This document shows positions 59,619-64,000 of a stretch of DNA of 64,000 bases, in pieces. A program made the position numbers and the translations under genes. The stretch spans positions 1 through 64,000 of the forward strand of contig ONQO01000007.1 of the NCBI GenBank assembly GCA_900319995.1, written 5' to 3'. Below the pieces are notes generated by a model. The model saw only the letters and a list, made by a program, of their open reading frames with translations, did no database searches and was not told the DNA's origin. Source of the stretch: an uncultured Bacteroidales bacterium (GTDB lineage Bacteria > Bacteroidota > Bacteroidia > Bacteroidales > Paludibacteraceae). Numbering within the stretch: the stretch's first letter is position 1; the number at the start of each line of letters is the position of its first letter.

Positions 59619-62057
59619 AAGACGTTTCCAGATTGGCCATGTGATGCCTCCTATGACGATGAGTAGTAATAGAATAGAGAAGGCATAGCTCCATTTGTCG
59701 AGTGTTAATGTATTAGGAACAAACTCCATCTTGATGGTGTGTTCGCCTGCAGGAATAATAGCTGCGCGAAGTACATAATTAACACGACCTAAACTGATTT
59801 CTTGACCATCCACATAGATATGCCATCCTTCCGGATAGTAAATCTCCGAGAAGACGGCTATTCGGTCATTTTGAGTTTTTGAGTGATAGGTAAGCGCATT
59901 TGGCTGATACTCGGTTAATTGTATCTCGTCTGTTTCGCACGGCACGCAGGAACAAGATAACACCTCACGGAATTTCTCGTCCGCTACTGCTGTCTGATGC
60001 AAATCTAATGTGTTCAATGCCGCACTCTCGTCATCCGGTGTCGGAACAAACTGCACTTCGTTGACGAACCACGCATTCCCCATTGCATCGGGGTTTGGAA
60101 TGACGCCTTGACGGGTAACGATATACTTCGTGTTAAGCATATTAATCACATTCCAGTTCATCTTACTGATGTGTTCGTCAATCAGATCTTGATACCTGCG
60201 TAGTTTGGCCGCCGAATAGCCTCCTATTGATTTCAGCCTATAACTCGTACGCGCGTCATTGAATGTGTTTGTGTTCAGATTCAGTACTCGATAATCCAAA
60301 CTCTTGTCCTGAAGAATCTGTTCTTCCCAAGGTTGCATCTTAAAGTAAGCGTCCGCTTCCTTGGCTTTCACAAAGTTATCATTATTGAAGAAACGCTTGT
60401 CAACAGGAACCATATCTGCCAAAATTAGAACGGCTAAACCGGCATATAAGATATAAGCAAGCATCGGTCTGTCTTCTTTTTGCTTTTGCCATGCAAACCA
60501 ATAGATTAGTGCAAAACCGAGAATGACAAATATCAAACTCCGCCAAGCATCGGCTTTCAGCATTGAGGTGCGTTGGTCTAAAATAGCTGTGTAAAGCCAA
60601 TCGGGCACTTGTGTCTTCCATTGGGAATCAAAACTGCTCGTCATGTCTATTGAGCCGCCAAAGAGTGCTGCAATAAGACATATTCCGGCAGTAATGCCGC
60701 CGGCAATAAACAAGTCTGTACGTAGTTTCTTCCATTCTACCTCCCCATTAATAATCTTCTGCAAGCCAAGGAAGCCTAACAACGGCATTGTGATTTCTGC
60801 CACCACAAGGATAGACTCCACAGCGCGGAACTTGTTATACATCGGGAAATAATTGAAGAACAATTCCGTCAACCACATCATATTACGTCCCCATGCAAGG
60901 AAAATAGACATGAGTGTAGCAAAGAGTAATGCCCATTTGTAGGGACCCGGAACAATCAGCAATCCCAACAGGAAAAGGAAACATACAATCGCGCCGACAT
61001 ACACAGCTCCGCTGGTAAACATCTTCTCGCCGCGATATGTTGGGACATGAGAACAAAATTGTTCTGCATCTCGTTTCGAAATACCTTTCTTTCGCATAGC
61101 CTGACTCAATTGGCAGTCTTTGCCTAAATTATAGCCGCTGGCTCCGCCTTCCCAGTTCGGAATCAGGAGTGTCATCGTTTCCCCTTTTCCGTAACTCCAG
61201 TCGGTGGCATACTTGATATCCAATCCGGCATCCTTTGTACTTTGTACTTGGTCACTTTGTCTTTTAGTTAGTTCGCTATGCCCACCACGCATGGTCTCTT
61301 TTAGGTAGGAACTATTCATATTGGTCCAACTGTATTTAGTACCCCAAATCAAGGCACTACACAACAATATAACACCCACAGATATTCCTAAATTTTTCCA
61401 TTGTTTGTCCTTGATATGCAGGTATAGTTCTGCGCAACCCATTGTTCCAACTAACATAACGACATAATAACTCATCTGTGGGTGTGAAGTAATTCCTAAG
61501 TAACCATATAGCAGGAACAAAGGGATACCCAACCAGTATTTCTTACGCATCACAGCGTAGAAACCACCTATCATGGGAGCAAGGAATCCGATAGCGGTAG
61601 CTTTGGTCATGTGGCCGGCCGGGATAATCAGGAAGAAATAACTACTCATTCCAAGTGCCATGCCGCCTACAATACTTAACCAAGGATTGACACCAAAGCA
61701 GAGGAGCATTAGGAAGAAACCGAAGAAATAAGCGAAGATTAAACCAATGGATTCAAGTCGGTCGGTAAATCCTAAATGGAGTACCTTAAAGATGCTACTA
61801 CGTACTTCCCCAGACGGCATATTGCCGGTAATCTGATAAGTAGGCATGCCCGAAAACATCGAATTGGTCCACCATGTCGTTTCACCAGTCTGCTGCCTAT
61901 ATGAGCGCGCTTCATTCGACGCTCCCTGCCAACTGCTCACATCTCCTGCTTGCAGCACTTTTCCCTCCAATATCGGACTACAATAGAGTATGGCAAAGCC
62001 GATAAAAACTACCAACGCCACCAAATACGGCGTGATTTTTTTCCAATCTATTTTCAT
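59598..62057 (-). CDS. YfhO-family membrane protein
   Basis: 819 residues, with at least twelve membrane helices across residues 10-580 and again near the C-terminus (about 785-805), and a periplasmic region at about 590-780. The N-terminal SPILEGKVLQAGDVSSWQGASNEARSYRQQTG, cited by core GDVSSWQG, and LFSGMPTYQ-like SMFSGMPTYQI are signatures of the YfhO family, distant GT-C-type proteins linked in Gram-positives to glycosylation of lipoteichoic acid. In Bacteroidota it is widespread and its substrate unknown. It follows the MerR gene by one base in the same unit. Confidence 0.88.
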   Translation of the reverse strand: MKIDWKKITPYLVALVVFIGFAILYCSPILEGKVLQAGDVSSWQGASNEARSYRQQTGETTWWTNSMFSGMPTYQITGNMPSGEVRSSIFKVLHLGFTDRLESIGLIFAYFFGFFLMLLCFGVNPWLSIVGGMALGMSSYFFLIIPAGHMTKATAIGFLAPMIGGFYAVMRKKYWLGIPLFLLYGYLGITSHPQMSYYVVMLVGTMGCAELYLHIKDKQWKNLGISVGVILLCSALIWGTKYSWTNMNSSYLKETMRGGHSELTKRQSDQVQSTKDAGLDIKYATDWSYGKGETMTLLIPNWEGGASGYNLGKDCQLSQAMRKKGISKRDAEQFCSHVPTYRGEKMFTSGAVYVGAIVCFLFLLGLLIVPGPYKWALLFATLMSIFLAWGRNMMWLTELFFNYFPMYNKFRAVESILVVAEITMPLLGFLGLQKIINGEVEWKKLRTDLFIAGGITAGICLIAALFGGSIDMTSSFDSQWKTQVPDWLYTAILDQRTSMLKADAWRSLIFVILGFALIYWFAWQKQKEDRPMLAYILYAGLAVLILADMVPVDKRFFNNDNFVKAKEADAYFKMQPWEEQILQDKSLDYRVLNLNTNTFNDARTSYRLKSIGGYSAAKLRRYQDLIDEHISKMNWNVINMLNTKYIVTRQGVIPNPDAMGNAWFVNEVQFVPTPDDESAALNTLDLHQTAVADEKFREVLSCSCVPCETDEIQLTEYQPNALTYHSKTQNDRIAVFSEIYYPEGWHIYVDGQEISLGRVNYVLRAAIIPAGEHTIKMEFVPNTLTLDKWSYAFSILLLLIVIGGITWPIWKRLLPTRAK

Positions 62058-62058
62058 A

Positions 62059-62388
62059 TTACTTGATTAATTTGCGTATTTCACATAATTCTTCTTTAAC
62101 GCGTAGAAGTATCTCCAATGCCGCTTGGCGCTCGTCCGAATGCTTGTTGTTTACGCGGAGTTCCTTCCGGATAGCTTCTATCCTCGTGATTTTCAGTTCG
62201 TCACGGATATACTTGATACGCTTGATAACTTCCTGGTCTTCGCGCGAATAGTAACGATTGCCATGTCCGTCCTTTCGGGGGCTCAACTCATTGAACTCTT
62301 TCTCCCAATAACGTAGTGTAGAAGCGGGAACACCCGTCTCTGCTTCCGTCTCGCGAAGAGAATAATATATTTTACCTGTTTCGGCCAT
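62059..62388 (-). CDS. MerR-family transcription regulator
   Basis: 109 residues. A winged helix-turn-helix of the MerR type: YYSLRETEAETGVPASTLRYWEKEF near 8-32 (cited by ETGVPASTLRYWE), RYYSREDQEVI and a C-terminal coiled coil. No metal-binding cysteines occur after the HTH, so a metal sensor role is unlikely. It shares one base with the transglycosylase stop (TAATG), so it is cotranscribed. Confidence 0.92.
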   Translation of the reverse strand: MAETGKIYYSLRETEAETGVPASTLRYWEKEFNELSPRKDGHGNRYYSREDQEVIKRIKYIRDELKITRIEAIRKELRVNNKHSDERQAALEILLRVKEELCEIRKLIK

Positions 62389-63773
62389 TATTTGCAGATT
62401 TTCAGTTTCTTGCCTGCTCGTATGTTGTCATTCTTTAAGCCGTTCCATTGCTTGAGTTGTTTTACGGAGCAATGGAATTTTTTTGCAATTCCTCCTAAAG
62501 TATCGCCGTTCTTGATGGTATAGTAAGTTATGCCGTTGGAGCGGTAAGAACCGTTGACGGAGGTTACTTTCGCCATGTCTATCTCTGCGCGGCGGTTGTT
62601 AATCAAACTATCTGCTTTGTAGGCTAATATCGAATCTTCTTGGTCAATATACAGACCTATTTTGTCTGCCGGAAGACATAGCGCATAGGTGGTCCCTCCG
62701 GGAAGAATATCCCGCGTATATTGTGGATTGAGTCGGCGTAATTCGTCAATCTCGATATCTAAATTTTTGCTCACTTGGTGCAAATGTAACCGTCTGGAGG
62801 TGAGAATAGTGTCGGTGATCAGCGTCTTTTCTATCGGTGCTTTGCATATACCATGCTCTTGACCGTAGTTCATGGCATAATTAGCGGCAATAAATATTGG
62901 AACATAGTTTCTTGTCTCTCTCGGCAGATACGGATAAATGGACCAGAAGTCTCGTTTTCCTCCAGCTCGCCGAATGGCCTTGTTGACATTGCCGCTACCG
63001 CAGTTATAGGCCGCAATAACCAGATTCCAGTCCCGGTAGATAGTGTACATGCTTTTAAGGAACCGGCATGCAGCTTCGGTAGCTTTGATGGGGTCCATTC
63101 GCTCATCCACTAATGAATTAACTTCGAGTCCGAACAATTTGGCGGTACTTGGCATGAACTGCCAAAGCCCTGCCGCTCCAGCATGTGAGCGGGCAGACGG
63201 GTTCAGTGCTGATTCGATAATAGGGACGTATTTCAATTCATAGGGCAGGTTGTAGCGACCTAAAGCCTCCTCAAAAATGGGGAAATAGTACTCGCTCATC
63301 CGCATCATTCGTGCCACTTGTTTCGGGTTACGCTTAACGTACCTTAATATAAACGCGCGCACGCGCTCGTTATAGGGAAGTTCGATGACGCAGGGCAACG
63401 CCTGTAAACGGGCTTTATAGACGGAGTCGGGTAGAGTGGTAGTATCATGTGTCGCGATACAGTCCGTCGTGTCCAACCATCGCAGACTCCAGTCCAAAGC
63501 GCGCCATTCGATATCCGTCATATCGCTGTCGTTCCATTGTTTGTAAAACGGAATGATAGCAACGATGCTGTCTTCCACCGTAATACTGTCTGCCGCCTGA
63601 AGCGGAACGAGTTCCAGAGATTCCAGGGAGATAGTGTCTGCTGACAGACTGTCCGGTATCATGTTGTCTATACGCAGGTTATTTTCCTGCTTGTCGGAAA
63701 CCGCGTCAGTCTCTTTCGCGTGTATACACATCACGGCACACAACGCCAATAGTATAAAAAACTTCTTTTTCAA
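62388..63773 (-). CDS. mltD: Membrane-bound lytic transglycosylase D-type with LysM domain
   Basis: 461 residues. Signal peptide (about 1-19) with a basic start; SLT domain about 175-320 with the catalytic Glu in IESALNPSARS near 190, AGAAGLWQFMPSTA and AAYNCGSGNV; one LysM near the C-terminus (about 413-459, YYTIKNGDTLGGIAKKFHCSVKQL). It cleaves the MurNAc-GlcNAc bond of peptidoglycan, forming 1,6-anhydro ends. The start codon is TTG (63773), overlapping the TGA of the preceding DUF5683 gene (TTGA). A conserved neighbour pair in Bacteroidota. Confidence 0.95.
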   Translation of the reverse strand: MKKKFFILLALCAVMCIHAKETDAVSDKQENNLRIDNMIPDSLSADTISLESLELVPLQAADSITVEDSIVAIIPFYKQWNDSDMTDIEWRALDWSLRWLDTTDCIATHDTTTLPDSVYKARLQALPCVIELPYNERVRAFILRYVKRNPKQVARMMRMSEYYFPIFEEALGRYNLPYELKYVPIIESALNPSARSHAGAAGLWQFMPSTAKLFGLEVNSLVDERMDPIKATEAACRFLKSMYTIYRDWNLVIAAYNCGSGNVNKAIRRAGGKRDFWSIYPYLPRETRNYVPIFIAANYAMNYGQEHGICKAPIEKTLITDTILTSRRLHLHQVSKNLDIEIDELRRLNPQYTRDILPGGTTYALCLPADKIGLYIDQEDSILAYKADSLINNRRAEIDMAKVTSVNGSYRSNGITYYTIKNGDTLGGIAKKFHCSVKQLKQWNGLKNDNIRAGKKLKICK

Positions 63774-64000
63774 AATTGTATAGCTAATTTTAATTCTGCA
63801 CTTTTTTGTTGCTGTAAATCATAATAAATCTGCGGGTCGATGCGTAATGAGAGGTCAGGAGAGATGTCATAATCGAATAACTGCGCATCCACATAAGCGT
63901 CAATAAGACTCAATGCGTACACCACTACAGCTGCTAATATGGAGTAGTCGCGGTATCGTCGGTAGATACTCTGTTGGTTTTTCAGCGTGTTCATCCATGT
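63770..64000 (-). CDS. DUF5683 family protein, C-terminal part
   Basis: Only the C-terminal end is in the window; the frame stays open to the edge at 64000. It has RRYRDYSILAAVVVYALSLIDAYVDAQLFDYD, cited by its core YALSLIDAYVDAQLFDYDIS, a membrane helix plus the family ending of DUF5683, a small membrane protein usually encoded next to mltD and the parAB genes. A Met codon at 63994 is internal. Confidence 0.8.
   Translation of the reverse strand, partial: TWMNTLKNQQSIYRRYRDYSILAAVVVYALSLIDAYVDAQLFDYDISPDLSLRIDPQIYYDLQQQKSAELKLAIQF

Overview
The window looks like chromosomal DNA of a member of the phylum Bacteroidota, most likely the order Bacteroidales. Support: nine promoters of the phylum-specific form TTG-N20-TAnnTTTG, a complete sprA gene (outer-membrane translocon of the type IX secretion system, T9SS) beside ruvA, a MoxR/BatA-E operon, DUF5686, DUF5683, YfhO and SprA families, and weak Shine-Dalgarno signals. 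I cannot name genus or species. No CRISPR array, prophage or insertion sequence was seen.

Layout. 26-4325 (+): infB and a Ser/Thr-rich lipoprotein. 4264-12625 (-): aerotolerance operon moxR, DUF58, a membrane protein, batA, a fused batB-batC, batD, batE. 12626-13322: non-coding, with repeats and a promoter. 13323-22790 (+): a 3155-residue surface protein with about 30 cadherin-like repeats, ending in a terminator that overlaps the next promoter. 22917-26217 (+): glycosyltransferase, small DMT transporter and LTA-synthase-like membrane sulfatase. 26315-31552 (-): outer-membrane barrel, DUF5686 protein, DAHP synthase/chorismate mutase and a lipoprotein. 31871-32455 (-): a frame-disrupted xanthine phosphoribosyltransferase gene. 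32705-36929: threonine aldolase and a redox group (msrA, OhrR/MarR-type regulator, ferritin-like protein, glutathione peroxidase), then an AraC regulator on the other strand. 36989-39519: small membrane protein, flavodoxin, shortened YdeI-like gene, tRNA-Arg(ACG) behind a structured leader, dtd and a NadR-like kinase. 39590-47812 (-): sprA and ruvA. 48080-59618 (+): an envelope polysaccharide region with thiL, kdsC, an IspD-family cytidylyltransferase, a glycosyltransferase, kdsD, a DUF1016 nuclease, a CDP-ribitol synthase-like fusion, a glycero/ribitol-phosphotransferase, a capsule-type transferase, an acyltransferase with an in-frame stop, and a GT2 enzyme. 59598-63994 (-): YfhO, MerR, a MltD-type lytic transglycosylase and a partial DUF5683 gene leaving the window.

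How the parts fit. KdsD and the TarJ-like half of the fusion both draw on ribulose 5-phosphate, one branch toward KDO and lipid A core, the other toward CDP-ribitol. With a TagF/TarL-family transferase next door this suggests a ribitol-phosphate, teichoic-acid-like envelope polymer in a Gram-negative organism. The giant repeat protein is a plausible T9SS cargo for the SprA translocon.

The most unusual non-gene signal is short tandem repeats of fixed unit length but locus-specific sequence. Eleven-bp units occur at seven sites in six loci, nearly all intergenic. Seven-bp units occur inside four genes and before thiL; one of these arrays could make a glycosyltransferase phase-variable. Short GC-armed palindromes also recur between 48 and 54.3 kb, three of them 13-18 bases upstream of start codons and four inside reading frames.
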